Positions 21,627 through 30,970 of a DNA stretch of 64,000 nucleotides are shown piece after piece. The stretch spans positions 3,906,001 through 3,970,000 of the forward strand of contig NZ_CP134399.1 of assembly GCF_002968295.1 (NCBI RefSeq), in the 5' to 3' direction. The notes beneath the pieces were generated by a model that was given only the letters and a program-made list of their open reading frames with translations, ran no database searches and was not told where the DNA came from. How positions within the stretch are numbered: the first letter of the stretch is position 1; each line of letters starts with the position of its first letter. The position numbers and the translations under genes are program-made. This DNA comes from Mycobacterium sp. ITM-2016-00317 (GTDB lineage: Bacteria; Actinomycetota; Actinomycetes; Mycobacteriales; Mycobacteriaceae).

Positions 21627-22361
21627 ATGACCGTGCACCGAACATCCCTGCGCCACGCCGTCGACGGCAGGCACTTCGACGCCGTGCTGGTCCGCGACGA
21701 CGCGGTCTCCGCCGGTCCCACCGTCCTGGTCTTCCACGGGATGGAGGGCCGCAGCGACGTCCAGCTCGACATCGCGACGCGGCTGGCGCAGTCGGGGTAT
21801 CAGGCCATCGCGGTGGATCTGTTCGGCGAGGACGTCAGTGCGGGCGGTCTCGAGGCCACCACGGCCGCCATGACCGACTTTCTCGGCGACCGGGAGGCAC
21901 TGGGCCGTCGCCTGGACGCGGTGTTCGAGAACCTGGTCGCCACACCCGGGGTGGACGCCGAACGGGTCGCGGCGATCGGCTTCTGCTTCGGCGGACTGTG
22001 CGTGCTCGATCTGGCCCGCGCCGGGCATCCCCTGGCCGCGGTCGCGAGCTTCCACGGACTGCTGACCCCGCCCCCGCACATCGGACAGCGACCCGTGACG
22101 GCCAGGATCATCGTGTTCCACGGCTGGGACGATCCGTTCGCCACGCCCGAGGACGTCGTCGCGCTCGGCAGCGAGCTTTCCGGACGCGGCATCGACTGGC
22201 AGCTGCACGCCTACGGCGACACCCTGCATGCGTTCATGGCGCCGTTCGCCGACGATCCGACGCGCGGTGTGCTTTACAGCGAATCCGCGGCACGCCGTGC
22301 ATGGGCGTCGCTCGAGGCCTTCCTCGCCGAGTGCTTCGCCGACGACTCCGCTGTGCACTGA
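21627..22361 (+). CDS. Dienelactone hydrolase family protein
   Basis: A 244-residue alpha/beta-hydrolase of the dienelactone hydrolase family. The nucleophile is Cys in GFCFGG (near residue 119), the acid is in HGWDDPFATPED and the His in YGDTLHAF. The classical enzyme opens 4-carboxymethylene-butenolide in chloroaromatic degradation; many actinobacterial members have unknown ester substrates. The ATG at 21627 lies directly after an inverted repeat and lacks a clear ribosome site. Confidence 0.88.
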   Translation: MTVHRTSLRHAVDGRHFDAVLVRDDAVSAGPTVLVFHGMEGRSDVQLDIATRLAQSGYQAIAVDLFGEDVSAGGLEATTAAMTDFLGDREALGRRLDAVFENLVATPGVDAERVAAIGFCFGGLCVLDLARAGHPLAAVASFHGLLTPPPHIGQRPVTARIIVFHGWDDPFATPEDVVALGSELSGRGIDWQLHAYGDTLHAFMAPFADDPTRGVLYSESAARRAWASLEAFLAECFADDSAVH

Positions 22362-22421
22362 CCTGAACCGGTCGCGTGGAACCGTCCCGGCGGGATACCG
22401 TGTCGCGGGGAGGACACAGGT

Positions 22422-23825
22422 ATGAGCAAATTTCGCAGCAGGGTCGGCCGGACGGCTACCTGCGCCGCCGCGCTCGGTGTGGCGGTCACGGTCGGCGGGG
22501 TCGCGGCCACGCATCCGTCGTCGATCTCGGGTTCCCCGATCGATCTGACCGCGTTGATCGTGGTCGGCAGCTCCACCCATCCCGACCCGACCGGCAACGA
22601 GGACTTCTTCGGCGGCAAGTTCAACCAGTCCCCCTACAACCCGGGCGGCCTACCGGGCCCAGCCCTGGTCGGGGTCGATTTCCGCGGCGGCACGGCCGCG
22701 ATCAACGAAGCACTGCAAGCCAATTCGGGCGCCGACAACGCCGTGCTGTCCTCCGGGTGGGGCGCCGCCAACGCCAGCCTGCTGCTGCAGCGACTCGACC
22801 GGGCGGCCGACCCCGCGCTGCCCGGCACGCTGTTCGTGCTGGACAACAACGTCTCCCGGCCCGACGGCGGATTCGGCACGCGCTACCCGCTCTTCGCGCT
22901 GATCGGGGTCAATCCGTTCCCGTCGCGCACCGACACCCTCGCCAAGGCGGTGGTGGACATCGCCTACCAGTACAACTACAACTCGAACGCGCCCGCGGAC
23001 CTGTTCAACCTCGTCGCGCACGTGAACTCACTGGTGGCCTACCTCTACGACTACCGGGACCAGCCCCAGATCGACCTGCCCGTCGACGTCGACGGCAGGC
23101 CGACAGTGTCCTGCGGCACGGCCAACACGTGCGCGGTGCTCGCCTCCGGCGACGCCGTGCCGTGCGAGGACGCCCGCTGCGCCACCCCAGACGGCGAGCG
23201 GGCGCTCGCCTACGTGACGACCCGCGGCAACACCACCTACGTCACCTACACCGCCGACGAACTCCCGCTGGCACGGCTGATCCGGGACCTGCTGGGCGAC
23301 GCGGTCGCCGACGCGGCGGCTCCGCTGCTCAAGGTGATCGTCGACTCCGCCTATTACGGCGGCAACCCGATCCCGTCGGATCCGAGCCGCTACCGGCCCG
23401 CGCGGCTGATGCCGTCGCTGGGCGAGCTTGTCAGTACTGCCGCGAAGGTCCCGGGTGCGATCCGGGAAGGCCTGGAGTCGTTGGCTGCCAACCATTCTCC
23501 GCAGCAGTCCGACGAGCCGGAACCGCTGTCCCGGCGGGAGAAGGACTCCGCTGACGTGTCGGAACCGGGCGATGCGCACGATCCCGCCGACACCGGCATC
23601 CCGGCAGCGGACGAGGAACCGGACACCGAGGACCTCGCGGACTACGCCGACACCGTCTTCGATACCGACGCCGACGCCGAGACCAAGACCGAGACCGACG
23701 CCGAAGCCGAGACCGAGACCGACGAGTCCGCGGCCGCCGACAGCGCCGCGAGCCGGGCCGGGGACGACGCCAACGCCGGCCAGCGCGCCGACGCCGCGGA
23801 TTCGTCGCAGCCGGCGAATCCGTAG
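22422..23825 (+). CDS. Secreted PE-PPE-domain protein, nucleophile position altered
   Basis: A 467-residue protein with an N-terminal signal segment (about residues 1-32) and no PE or PPE N-domain. Residues about 40-340 match the PE-PPE serine alpha/beta-hydrolase domain (NEDFFGG, NPGGLPGP, DIAYQYNYNSNAPAD, RLIRDLLGD). At the expected G-x-S-x elbow the sequence is SSGWGAANAS, which aligns Gly112 with the catalytic Ser. The last 110 residues are acidic and disordered (DTDADAETKTETDAEAE). It may be an inactive relative or use a neighbouring Ser. Exported to the cell envelope by inference. Confidence 0.8.
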   Translation: MSKFRSRVGRTATCAAALGVAVTVGGVAATHPSSISGSPIDLTALIVVGSSTHPDPTGNEDFFGGKFNQSPYNPGGLPGPALVGVDFRGGTAAINEALQANSGADNAVLSSGWGAANASLLLQRLDRAADPALPGTLFVLDNNVSRPDGGFGTRYPLFALIGVNPFPSRTDTLAKAVVDIAYQYNYNSNAPADLFNLVAHVNSLVAYLYDYRDQPQIDLPVDVDGRPTVSCGTANTCAVLASGDAVPCEDARCATPDGERALAYVTTRGNTTYVTYTADELPLARLIRDLLGDAVADAAAPLLKVIVDSAYYGGNPIPSDPSRYRPARLMPSLGELVSTAAKVPGAIREGLESLAANHSPQQSDEPEPLSRREKDSADVSEPGDAHDPADTGIPAADEEPDTEDLADYADTVFDTDADAETKTETDAEAETETDESAAADSAASRAGDDANAGQRADAADSSQPANP

Positions 23826-23836
23826 GCTCGCAGGCG

Positions 23837-24610
23837 ATGCCTGTGAACCCCGTCGAGCACCGACTGACCGCGCGGCCGGACTCCGGCTACGTCTACCGCA
23901 CCGCGTGGCGGGTGGCCACCGGCGACGTCGGCGACGATCTCAACCTGCGCATGGACGGCGTGGCCCGCTACATCCAGGAGGTCGGCGCCGAGAACCTCGT
24001 CGACGCCGGGGAAGCCGAGGCGCATCCGCACTGGCTGGTGCAGCGCACCGTGATCGACGTGATCGAGCCGGTCGGATTTCCCAACGAGGTGTCGTTCAGC
24101 AGATGGTGCTCGGCGCTGTCGCTACGCTGGTGCACGATGCGGGTCGACCTCGTCGGCAGCGACGGCGGCCGCATCGAGACCGAAGGCTTCTGGATCGCGA
24201 TGAACGCGAAAACGCTGACACCGCAACGGGCCACCGACTCGCTGATCGAGAAGTTCTCCACCACCACCGACGAGCACCGCCTCAAGTGGCGCCCGTGGCT
24301 GCAGAATCCCGCCGCACCCGACCGGGAGATGCCGTTCGCGCTGCGCCGCACCGATATCGACCTGTTCGAACACGTCACCAATACCGCCTACTGGCACGCG
24401 GTGCACGAGGTGATGGCGGTCGAGACCGACATCTGCACCGCGCCGTACCGGACCGTGATGGAGTACCGCAAGCCGATCAAGTACGGCGAGGAGGTGACGG
24501 TGCGCTGGCAGCGCCGCACGGACACGCCGACCCCGGAGGTGCACTTCGCGCTGACCGTCGGCGACGACGTCCGGGCCGCGGGGCTGCTGCGGGGGCTGTC
24601 GCTAGGCTGA
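23837..24610 (+). CDS. Acyl-ACP thioesterase-like double-hotdog protein
   Basis: A 257-residue protein with two hotdog repeats, as in acyl-ACP thioesterases. First repeat: [22 protein letters not shown], seen in part, with the long central helix. Second repeat: [21 protein letters not shown]. These carry the family Asn/His-like positions (HVTNTAYW). It would release fatty acids from acyl-carrier protein or CoA in the cytosol. It starts 11 bases after the PE-PPE gene and ends four bases before echA14, so the three may be one transcript. Confidence 0.82.
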   Translation: MPVNPVEHRLTARPDSGYVYRTAWRVATGDVGDDLNLRMDGVARYIQEVGAENLVDAGEAEAHPHWLVQRTVIDVIEPVGFPNEVSFSRWCSALSLRWCTMRVDLVGSDGGRIETEGFWIAMNAKTLTPQRATDSLIEKFSTTTDEHRLKWRPWLQNPAAPDREMPFALRRTDIDLFEHVTNTAYWHAVHEVMAVETDICTAPYRTVMEYRKPIKYGEEVTVRWQRRTDTPTPEVHFALTVGDDVRAAGLLRGLSLG

Positions 24611-24614
24611 CCGG

Positions 24615-25367
24615 GTGTCCGAACTCGTACTGACGCAGGTCGAGGACCGCGTCGCGCTGATCACCGTCAACGATCCCGACCGCCGCAACGCGGTGACCGC
24701 CGAGATCTCCGCGGCGCTGCGCGCCGCGGTCGAGGGCGCCGAGGCGGATCCCGATGTGCACGCGGTGATCGTGACCGGTGCGGGCAAGGCGTTCTGCGCC
24801 GGTGCCGACCTGACCGCGCTCGGCGCGGCGACCGAGGAGGGGTTGCGGGTGATCTACGACGGTTTCCTGGCCGTCGCGAACTGCACGCTGCCCACGATCG
24901 CCGCGGTCAACGGCGCAGCCGTCGGCGCCGGGCTCAACCTGGCGCTGGCCGCCGACGTCCGGATCGCCGGGCCGGCAGCGATGTTCGATCCGCGCTTCCA
25001 GAAGCTCGGCATCCATCCCGGCGGCGGCGCCACCTGGATGCTGCAGCGCATCGTCGGACCGCAGGCCGCCCGCGCCGCGCTGTTGTTCGGCATGCGGTTC
25101 GACGCCGACGCCGCGGTGCGCCACGGCCTGGCACTCGATGTCGCCGAGGACCCGGTCGCCGCGGCGCGCGCGCTGGCCGCAGGCCCGGCCGCCGCGCCGC
25201 GGGAGGTGGTTCTGGCCACCAAGGCGTCCATGCGGGCCACCGCGAACCCGGGCAGCGTCGACGTCGATCAGCACCGGCTCGCGGTCGACATCGAGATCGT
25301 CCCGCAGGCGCGCTCGATCGAGTCGCCCGAGTTCGCTGCCCGGTTGGCCGCGGCAAAGCGCAGGTAG
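24615..25367 (+). CDS. echA14: Enoyl-CoA hydratase/isomerase family (EchA14)
   Basis: A 250-residue crotonase-fold protein. The CoA-binding loop is [12 protein letters not shown] and the second oxyanion segment [20 protein letters not shown]. Position between plsB/C and the bkd genes matches echA14 (Rv2486). The usual catalytic Glu at the second site is replaced by the [11 protein letters not shown] context, so hydratase versus isomerase activity is uncertain. The GTG at 24615 is the start. It faces bkdC tail to tail with one base between. Confidence 0.85.
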   Translation: MSELVLTQVEDRVALITVNDPDRRNAVTAEISAALRAAVEGAEADPDVHAVIVTGAGKAFCAGADLTALGAATEEGLRVIYDGFLAVANCTLPTIAAVNGAAVGAGLNLALAADVRIAGPAAMFDPRFQKLGIHPGGGATWMLQRIVGPQAARAALLFGMRFDADAAVRHGLALDVAEDPVAAARALAAGPAAAPREVVLATKASMRATANPGSVDVDQHRLAVDIEIVPQARSIESPEFAARLAAAKRR

Positions 25368-25368
25368 C

Positions 25369-26532
25369 TCACAGGTCCAGCAGCGCCCGCTCCGGCTCCT
25401 CGATCAGCGACCGCAGGTCGCCGAGAAACGCCGCCACCTGGGCGCCGTCGGCGATCCGGTGGTCGAACGCGCACGTCAGCCTCATCGTGGGCCGCGCCGT
25501 CACCGTGCCGTCGACCACCACCGCACGCGGCTTCAGCGCGCCCATACCGAGGATCGCCGCCTCGGGGTGGTTGATGACGGGAATCCCGTCGTCGAGGCCG
25601 AGCGCGCCGAAGTTCGACACGGTGAAGGTCGACCCTTGCAGCTCAACGGGTTTGACGGTGCCGTCCCGGGCGGCGGTGATCAGCCGGTCGACCTCACCGG
25701 CGAGCTGCCGAGTGGTCCGGTTCTGCGCGTCGACGACGATCGGCACCAGCAGGCCGCGCGGTGCGGCGACACCGACGCCGAGATGGACCGCGTCGTGGAC
25801 GTGGATACGCGGACCGTCGACGGTGTCCATCCAGGTCGAGTTCAGCACCGGGTGGCGGCGCAGCGCGACGACCAGCAGGCGAAGCACGAGCACGAACGGT
25901 GTGACGGTGTCCGCCCCTGCCTCGGTGAGCCGCTCGCGCAGCCGCAGCAGCCCGGTGCCGTCGACCTCGACGGACGCGGTCGCATCGGGAATTTCCTGGC
26001 GGGACAATGCCATTCGCCGGGCCATCTCCAGCCGGACGCCGGTGACCGCAACGGGCTCCTGCTGTCGGGTGTCGACCGCGGCCAGGACGTCGTCGGGTGT
26101 GACGATGCCGTCCGGTCCCGAGCCGTCGATCCGGGTCAGGTCCACCTGGTGCTCGGCGGCCAGTTTGCGCACGGGGGGTTTGGCCCTGGCTCGGCGCCGG
26201 CTGCCGTCCATCGTGTCGTCGGCGCCGTAACCGACGAGCACCGGTGTGCGCCGCGGCGACGTCGACGTCGTCGGGCAGGCCACCGGGGCGTCTGTCCGGA
26301 TGCGTACCAGCACCGAGCCGACGGGCAGTGTCTGCCCTTCTGCACCACCGAGTTCGGTGACGTGGCCGGCATACGGGCTGGGGATCTCCACCTCGGCCTT
26401 GTTGGTCTCCACGGTGCACAGCGTCTGGTTCAGCGCGACCTCGTCGCCGACCGCGACGTTCCACTGCGTGACCGTCGCTTCCTCCAGCCCTTCACCGAGG
26501 TCGGGGACCAGGAAATCCTGCACGGTGCTCAT
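25369..26532 (-). CDS. bkdC: Branched-chain alpha-keto acid dehydrogenase E2 (lipoyl acyltransferase)
   Basis: A 387-residue E2 subunit. Lipoyl domain at residues 1-80 with the lipoylated Lys45 in [10 protein letters not shown] peripheral-subunit-binding domain follows ([29 protein letters not shown]). The acyltransferase domain ends with the catalytic [10 protein letters not shown]. It moves the acyl group from E1 to CoA. ATG at 26532 overlaps the bkdB stop (ATGA). Third gene of bkdA-bkdB-bkdC; E3 (lpd) is elsewhere. Confidence 0.94.
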   Translation of the reverse strand: MSTVQDFLVPDLGEGLEEATVTQWNVAVGDEVALNQTLCTVETNKAEVEIPSPYAGHVTELGGAEGQTLPVGSVLVRIRTDAPVACPTTSTSPRRTPVLVGYGADDTMDGSRRRARAKPPVRKLAAEHQVDLTRIDGSGPDGIVTPDDVLAAVDTRQQEPVAVTGVRLEMARRMALSRQEIPDATASVEVDGTGLLRLRERLTEAGADTVTPFVLVLRLLVVALRRHPVLNSTWMDTVDGPRIHVHDAVHLGVGVAAPRGLLVPIVVDAQNRTTRQLAGEVDRLITAARDGTVKPVELQGSTFTVSNFGALGLDDGIPVINHPEAAILGMGALKPRAVVVDGTVTARPTMRLTCAFDHRIADGAQVAAFLGDLRSLIEEPERALLDL

Positions 26533-27569
26533 GGCCGGCTCATCGCGTTCTCGACGCAGTCGAGGAGCCGGTCCACCCCGGGCAGCCACAGCTTCTCCAG
26601 CCGCGCCGGTGGATAGGGCGTGTCGAATCCGGTGGCCCGCAGTACCGGCGCCTCCAGGTCGTAGAAGCACTCCTCCTGGATCCGGGCCGCCAGTTCCGCG
26701 CCGAATCCCAGTGTGCGCGAACCCTCGTGCATCACCACCGCCCGGCCGGTCCTGCGGACCGACGCTGCGACGGTGTCGAAGTCCAGCGGGTTCAACGAGC
26801 GCAGGTCGATCACTTCCAGACTCGACGGGCACACGTCGGCGGCGTGCAGCGCCGTGGCCACCAACGGTCCGTAGGTGATCACGGTGACGTCGTCACCAGG
26901 ACGCCTGATCTCGGCCCGCCCGATCGGCGGTGCGGGATTTCCGGTGTCCACCACTTCTTTGGCCCAGTAGCGGCGCTTGGGTTCCAGATAGATCACCGGG
27001 TCGCGACTCGCGATGGCGTACCGCAGCAACCAGTAGGCATCGGTGGGGGTCGACGGGACCACCACTTTCAGGCCCGCGGTGTGCAGCCAGTGCGTCTCGG
27101 TCGACTCCGAATGATGCTCCACCGCACCGATTCCCCCGAACGATGGGATCCGCACCGTCACCGGCATGTCGATGTCGCCGCGCGTGCGCATACGGTACTT
27201 CGCCAAATGGCTGACCATCTGGTCGAACGCCGGGGCGGCGAAGCCGTCGAACTGGATCTCCGGCACCGGGACCAGGCCGCGGATCGCCATGCCGACCGCG
27301 ATGCCGATGATCGCCGACTCGGCCAGCGGGGTATCGAAACACCGTTGCGCTCCGAAGGTCTCGGCCAGGCCTTCGGTGACCCGGAAGACACCGCCGAGGG
27401 TGGCGACGTCCTCACCGAAGACCAGCACCCGCGCGTCGGCCCGCATCGCGTCGTGCAGCGCGCGGTTGACGGCCTGCGCCATGGATATCGACGCGATCGG
27501 CTCCGGATGCGGCTCCGGCGCGTCGTCGTTGTCGTCGAAATCCACAGGCCGGTCGATCAATTGCGTCAT
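26529..27569 (-). CDS. bkdB: Branched-chain alpha-keto acid dehydrogenase E1 beta
   Basis: A 346-residue E1-beta subunit with the transketolase-like pyrimidine-binding domain ([48 protein letters not shown]) and a C-terminal transketolase domain ([14 protein letters not shown]). It pairs with BkdA to decarboxylate keto acids of Leu, Ile and Val. AAGGAGG lies before the ATG at 27569, which fixes the start two bases after the bkdA stop. Confidence 0.94.
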   Translation of the reverse strand: MTQLIDRPVDFDDNDDAPEPHPEPIASISMAQAVNRALHDAMRADARVLVFGEDVATLGGVFRVTEGLAETFGAQRCFDTPLAESAIIGIAVGMAIRGLVPVPEIQFDGFAAPAFDQMVSHLAKYRMRTRGDIDMPVTVRIPSFGGIGAVEHHSESTETHWLHTAGLKVVVPSTPTDAYWLLRYAIASRDPVIYLEPKRRYWAKEVVDTGNPAPPIGRAEIRRPGDDVTVITYGPLVATALHAADVCPSSLEVIDLRSLNPLDFDTVAASVRRTGRAVVMHEGSRTLGFGAELAARIQEECFYDLEAPVLRATGFDTPYPPARLEKLWLPGVDRLLDCVENAMSRP

Positions 27570-27571
27570 TC

Positions 27572-28657
27572 TCAGGCCTCCTTCGCCAGCTCGGCCAGCA
27601 GCTCGTCGCGTTGCCGCGCCAGATCGGGCGTGATGTCGTGATAGACGGTGTCGAACACCTCGCCGACGTCGATGTCGGGTTCGTGGATCACCGCGTCGCG
27701 CAACTCGGACCGGAGCCGCTGCGCGCGGTGCGCGACCCGGTCTTCCAGCCGCTGGGTCCACACCCCGTCACGCTGCAGGTAGGCGCGGTAGCGGGTGATC
27801 GGATCGCGTGCGCGCCAGCGTTCCACGTCTTCGGCGGATCGGTACCTGGTCGGGTCGTCGGAGGTGGTGTGTGGCCCCATCCGATAGGTCACCGCCTCGA
27901 TGAAGGTGGGACCACCACCCTCACGGGCCTGCGCGGCGGCCTGTTCCATCACCACGTAGCAGGCCAGCACGTCGTTGCCGTCGACCCGCACCCCGGGCAT
28001 GCCGTACCCGATGGCCCGGTGCGCCAGTGTCGGGCCCGCGTGTTGCCGGTCGACCGGCACCGAGATGGCCCACTGGTTGTTCTGCACGAAGAACACGCAC
28101 GGCGCCCGGAACACCGCGGCCAGATTCAACGCCTCGTGGGCGTCGCCCTCGGAGGTGGCGCCGTCGCCCAGGAACGCCACAGTCACCGAGTCCTCGCCCA
28201 GCCGCTCGGCCGCCATCGCCGCACCGACGGCGTGCAGGCCGTGGGTGCCGATCGGGATGGCCACCGGTGCCACACACTTGTCGGTGAAGCCGAGGCCACC
28301 GTGCCAACGGCCGCGCCACAGCGCCCCCAGCTGGGCCGGCGCGATCCCGCGCAGCAGGAATGCGCCGAGCTCGCGGTACTGCGGAAACAGCCAGTCGGTC
28401 TTGCGCAGGCAGGCCGCGGCGCCGACCTGCGCCGCTTCCTGCCCGCGGCAGGACGCGAACAGCGCCAGTTCGCCCTGTCGTTGCAGGTTGACGAACTCGG
28501 AGTCGAGTTCGCGGGTGACGACCATGGACTCGTAGAGCCAGGCCAGGGTCTCGGGTGGGAGGTCTCGTCGGTATCTGGACTCGGTGGTCGGGGCGCCGTC
28601 GGGCGCCACCAGTTGAACCGGCTCGCCGTACTCAGAGAGCACCGACCGTCCCGCCAT
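27572..28657 (-). CDS. bkdA: Branched-chain alpha-keto acid dehydrogenase E1 alpha
   Basis: A 361-residue E1-alpha subunit. The thiamine-diphosphate motif is GDGATSEGDAHEALNLAAVF ending in NNQWAIS. The substrate channel loop is YRMGPHTTSDDPTRYR. AGGAGG sits just before the ATG at 28657, so the longer frame to 28675 is not used. First gene of the bkd operon and of leucine, isoleucine and valine keto-acid oxidation. Confidence 0.94.
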   Translation of the reverse strand: MAGRSVLSEYGEPVQLVAPDGAPTTESRYRRDLPPETLAWLYESMVVTRELDSEFVNLQRQGELALFASCRGQEAAQVGAAACLRKTDWLFPQYRELGAFLLRGIAPAQLGALWRGRWHGGLGFTDKCVAPVAIPIGTHGLHAVGAAMAAERLGEDSVTVAFLGDGATSEGDAHEALNLAAVFRAPCVFFVQNNQWAISVPVDRQHAGPTLAHRAIGYGMPGVRVDGNDVLACYVVMEQAAAQAREGGGPTFIEAVTYRMGPHTTSDDPTRYRSAEDVERWRARDPITRYRAYLQRDGVWTQRLEDRVAHRAQRLRSELRDAVIHEPDIDVGEVFDTVYHDITPDLARQRDELLAELAKEA

Positions 28658-28739
28658 ACCGCCTCCTAGGGTCACTGGCGGCGGATCGCGCCGTCAGACG
28701 ACTGAGGTGCTCAGAGCAGCGGCGGAGAGCTGACCCCTG

Positions 28740-28838
28740 GTGTGGGGCTGCCTGCTGGGCGCCGGGGTGTGGCGCCCGTTCGACGACGCGGTGCACGCCG
28801 TTGCGCTGGGGCACCCCTATTATGCCGACGAACTGTGA
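28740..28838 (+). other. Coding-looking 32-codon fragment
   Basis: In the 242-base gap between bkdA and the phosphatase gene, a short frame beginning at GTG reads VWGCLLGAGVWRPFDDAVHA and ends HPYYADEL. Almost every third position is G or C. No ribosome site is clear and a stop lies just upstream. It looks like the end of a lost gene. Family not recognised. Confidence 0.25.
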
Positions 28839-28899
28839 ACCGGACCACACAAGTCCCTGCGCGCGTCGCGACGCCGCGCCAATCCAGAGGAAACGCCTG

Positions 28900-29682
28900 A
28901 TGTCCGACGCCACCACACCAGCCCGTCACCGGCGGGGTCTGCGCACTTCGGTGATGCGGAAATCCGCCGCGGCTTACGCCGTGGCGCTGCTGTTCGCGAT
29001 CGGCGCGGCGACTCCGGCCGCGGCGACCGGCGCGATGTGCGTGACGTTCATCCGCCACGCCGAGTCCGCCGGCAACGCCTCAGGGCTGATCGACACCTCC
29101 ACCCCGGGGCCGGCCCTGACTCGGGCCGGCGAACAGCAGGCGCAGAACGTGGCGTCCACGTGGGGCGACGCACACTTCGCCGGCCTCTACGCCTCGACCA
29201 TGGTGCGGACACAACTGACCGCGGCACCCCTGTCGGAAAAGCTCGGGCTGCCCGTCCAGGTCGTCGACGGTCTGCAGGAGATCGAAGCCGGGGTGTTCGA
29301 GCACACCCCGGAGCGCGACGCGGCGCAGGGCTACGGCCTGTACCCGTTCGCGTGGGCCGTACAGAACCGGCGCGACCTGCGCATCCCCGGGTCGATCAAC
29401 GGTGAGGAGTTCGACGCCCGGATGGACTCGGCACTGCAGACGATCTGGGACAACGGCGACCGCGACCCCGCCGTGTTCTCCCACGGCGCCGCGATCATGT
29501 TCTGGACCATGATGAACACCGACACCCTGACACCCGAAGCGGAGATCGACCTGCTCACCACCGCGCCGCTGGCCAACACCGACTACGTCGTCGTCGAGGG
29601 CACCCCGGCAACCGGGTGGGCATTGGTGAACTGGAACGGGCGGCTGTTCGGTCCCGAATCGGGCTGCGGCCGGACGGGCTAG
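28900..29682 (+). CDS. Secreted histidine phosphatase family protein
   Basis: A 260-residue phosphoglycerate-mutase-like (histidine phosphatase) protein. The phosphorylated His is in FIRHAESAGN and the second His in FSHGAAIMF. A signal peptide follows a basic stretch: hydrophobic AYAVALLFAIGAATPAAA ends near residue 40. AGAGGAAA precedes the ATG at 28900; a later ATG at the start of MRKSAAAY is also possible. Substrate unknown; the mature enzyme would act outside the cytoplasmic membrane. Its stop shares the bases CTAG with the stop of citE on the other strand. Confidence 0.85.
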   Translation: MSDATTPARHRRGLRTSVMRKSAAAYAVALLFAIGAATPAAATGAMCVTFIRHAESAGNASGLIDTSTPGPALTRAGEQQAQNVASTWGDAHFAGLYASTMVRTQLTAAPLSEKLGLPVQVVDGLQEIEAGVFEHTPERDAAQGYGLYPFAWAVQNRRDLRIPGSINGEEFDARMDSALQTIWDNGDRDPAVFSHGAAIMFWTMMNTDTLTPEAEIDLLTTAPLANTDYVVVEGTPATGWALVNWNGRLFGPESGCGRTG

Positions 29683-30488
29683 GGGGCGAGCGCCATGATG
29701 CGTTCGGCGCGCCGCAACACCGGCATGTCGACCATCTGGCCCTCGAACTGAAACACCCCGCGCTGCGTGCGCGCCGCGTCGAGGACGCGGCGGGCCCAGT
29801 CGACCTCGCCGTCGGTCGGGGCGTACCCGGCGCGGATCACCGCCACCTGCGACGGGTGGATGGCGACCTTGACGTCGAACCCGACCGCGACGGCGTCGTC
29901 GACCTCGCCGCGCAGCCCGTCGAGGTTCTTGATGTCCAGGTACACCGAGTCCAGCGCCAGCCGGCCGTAGGCCTTGGCGGCCAGCAGCGTCTGGGAGCGC
30001 ACGTGGCGGGCCACCTCGCGGTAGGAACCGTCGGGATAGCGGTTGGCCGTGCCGCCGAGCACCGCGAAAAGGTCCTCGGCACCCCACATCAGCGCGTACG
30101 CGTTGTCCACCCGGGCCAGATCGACGACGTTGAGCGCGCCGAGCGGGGTCTCGATCAGCACGATGACCTCGTGCGGCGCCAGCGCGGCGACCTGTTCGGG
30201 CGCCTCGGTCTTGGCCAGCATCACCGTCGTGTACGGCGTGCGGGCCAGCGCCGCCAGGTCGAGTTGGTGGTCGGGGGTGTCGGCCGGGTTGACCCGCACC
30301 ACGGTGCGGGACGGATCCATCTGCGTCGCCACCAGCGCCTCGCGGGCGGCCTCGCGGTCCTTGGCCGCGACGCCGTCCTCCAGATCGAGGATCACCACAT
30401 CGGCTGCCGCCGCGGCCTTTTCGAAGCGTTCCGGCCGGTCGGCCGGGCAGAACAACCAGGCGGGACCTGCTGCCAGCGCCATCGTCAC
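29679..30488 (-). CDS. citE: Beta-hydroxyacyl-CoA lyase, CitE-like (Rv2498c-like)
   Basis: A 269-residue TIM-barrel lyase of the HpcH/CitE family. Metal and CoA residues are in ILDLEDGVAAKDREAAR, VLIETPLGALN and WGAEDLFAVLGG. The M. tuberculosis homologue Rv2498c cleaves beta-hydroxyacyl-CoAs in leucine and itaconate breakdown, which fits this cluster; it is not citrate lyase. The GTG at 30488 overlaps the MaoC stop (GTGA); ATG at 30482 is an alternative. Confidence 0.9.
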   Translation of the reverse strand: MTMALAAGPAWLFCPADRPERFEKAAAAADVVILDLEDGVAAKDREAAREALVATQMDPSRTVVRVNPADTPDHQLDLAALARTPYTTVMLAKTEAPEQVAALAPHEVIVLIETPLGALNVVDLARVDNAYALMWGAEDLFAVLGGTANRYPDGSYREVARHVRSQTLLAAKAYGRLALDSVYLDIKNLDGLRGEVDDAVAVGFDVKVAIHPSQVAVIRAGYAPTDGEVDWARRVLDAARTQRGVFQFEGQMVDMPVLRRAERIMALAP

Positions 30489-30970
30489 TCCCCCTCGGGG
30501 CGCTTGCGCACCATCGTCTTGCGCGAAGCCGTGGCCACGACGTCGCCGTGCTGGTTGCGTCCGGTGTGGGCGAAGGTCACGATGCCCTCACCGGGGCGGC
30601 TCTTGGACTCCCGCTTGTCGACGACCTCGGTCTCGGCGTACAGCGTGTCGCCGTGGAACAGCGGCTTCGGAAAGGCGACCTCGCTGAAACCGAGGTTCCC
30701 GACGATGGTGCCCTGCGTCAGCTGCGCGACCGACAGCCCGACCAGCGTCGAGAGGGTGAACATCGAGTTCACCAGGCGCTGGTGGAACGGCGGCAGCGCA
30801 TCGGAGAACGCCGCGTCCAGATGTAGCGCCTGGGTGTTCATCGTCAGCGTGGTGAACAGCACGTTGTCGGCCTCGGTGATGGTGCGCCCGGGACGGTGCT
30901 GGTAGAGCACACCGGTCTCGAACTCCTCGAACCACAGCCCGCGCTGGACGACGATCTTCTTGTCGCTCAC
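30485..30970 (-). CDS. MaoC-like acyl-CoA hydratase (Rv2499c-like)
   Basis: A 161-residue hotdog protein of the MaoC dehydratase family (LYQHRPGRTITEADNVLF, then AFPKPLFHGDTLYAETEV and GRNQHGDVVATASRKTM). It would hydrate or dehydrate an acyl-CoA in the leucine pathway between fadE19 and citE. GTG at 30970 overlaps the fadE19 stop as GTGA. The longer upstream frame overlaps fadE19 and is rejected. Confidence 0.88.
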   Translation of the reverse strand: MSDKKIVVQRGLWFEEFETGVLYQHRPGRTITEADNVLFTTLTMNTQALHLDAAFSDALPPFHQRLVNSMFTLSTLVGLSVAQLTQGTIVGNLGFSEVAFPKPLFHGDTLYAETEVVDKRESKSRPGEGIVTFAHTGRNQHGDVVATASRKTMVRKRPEGE

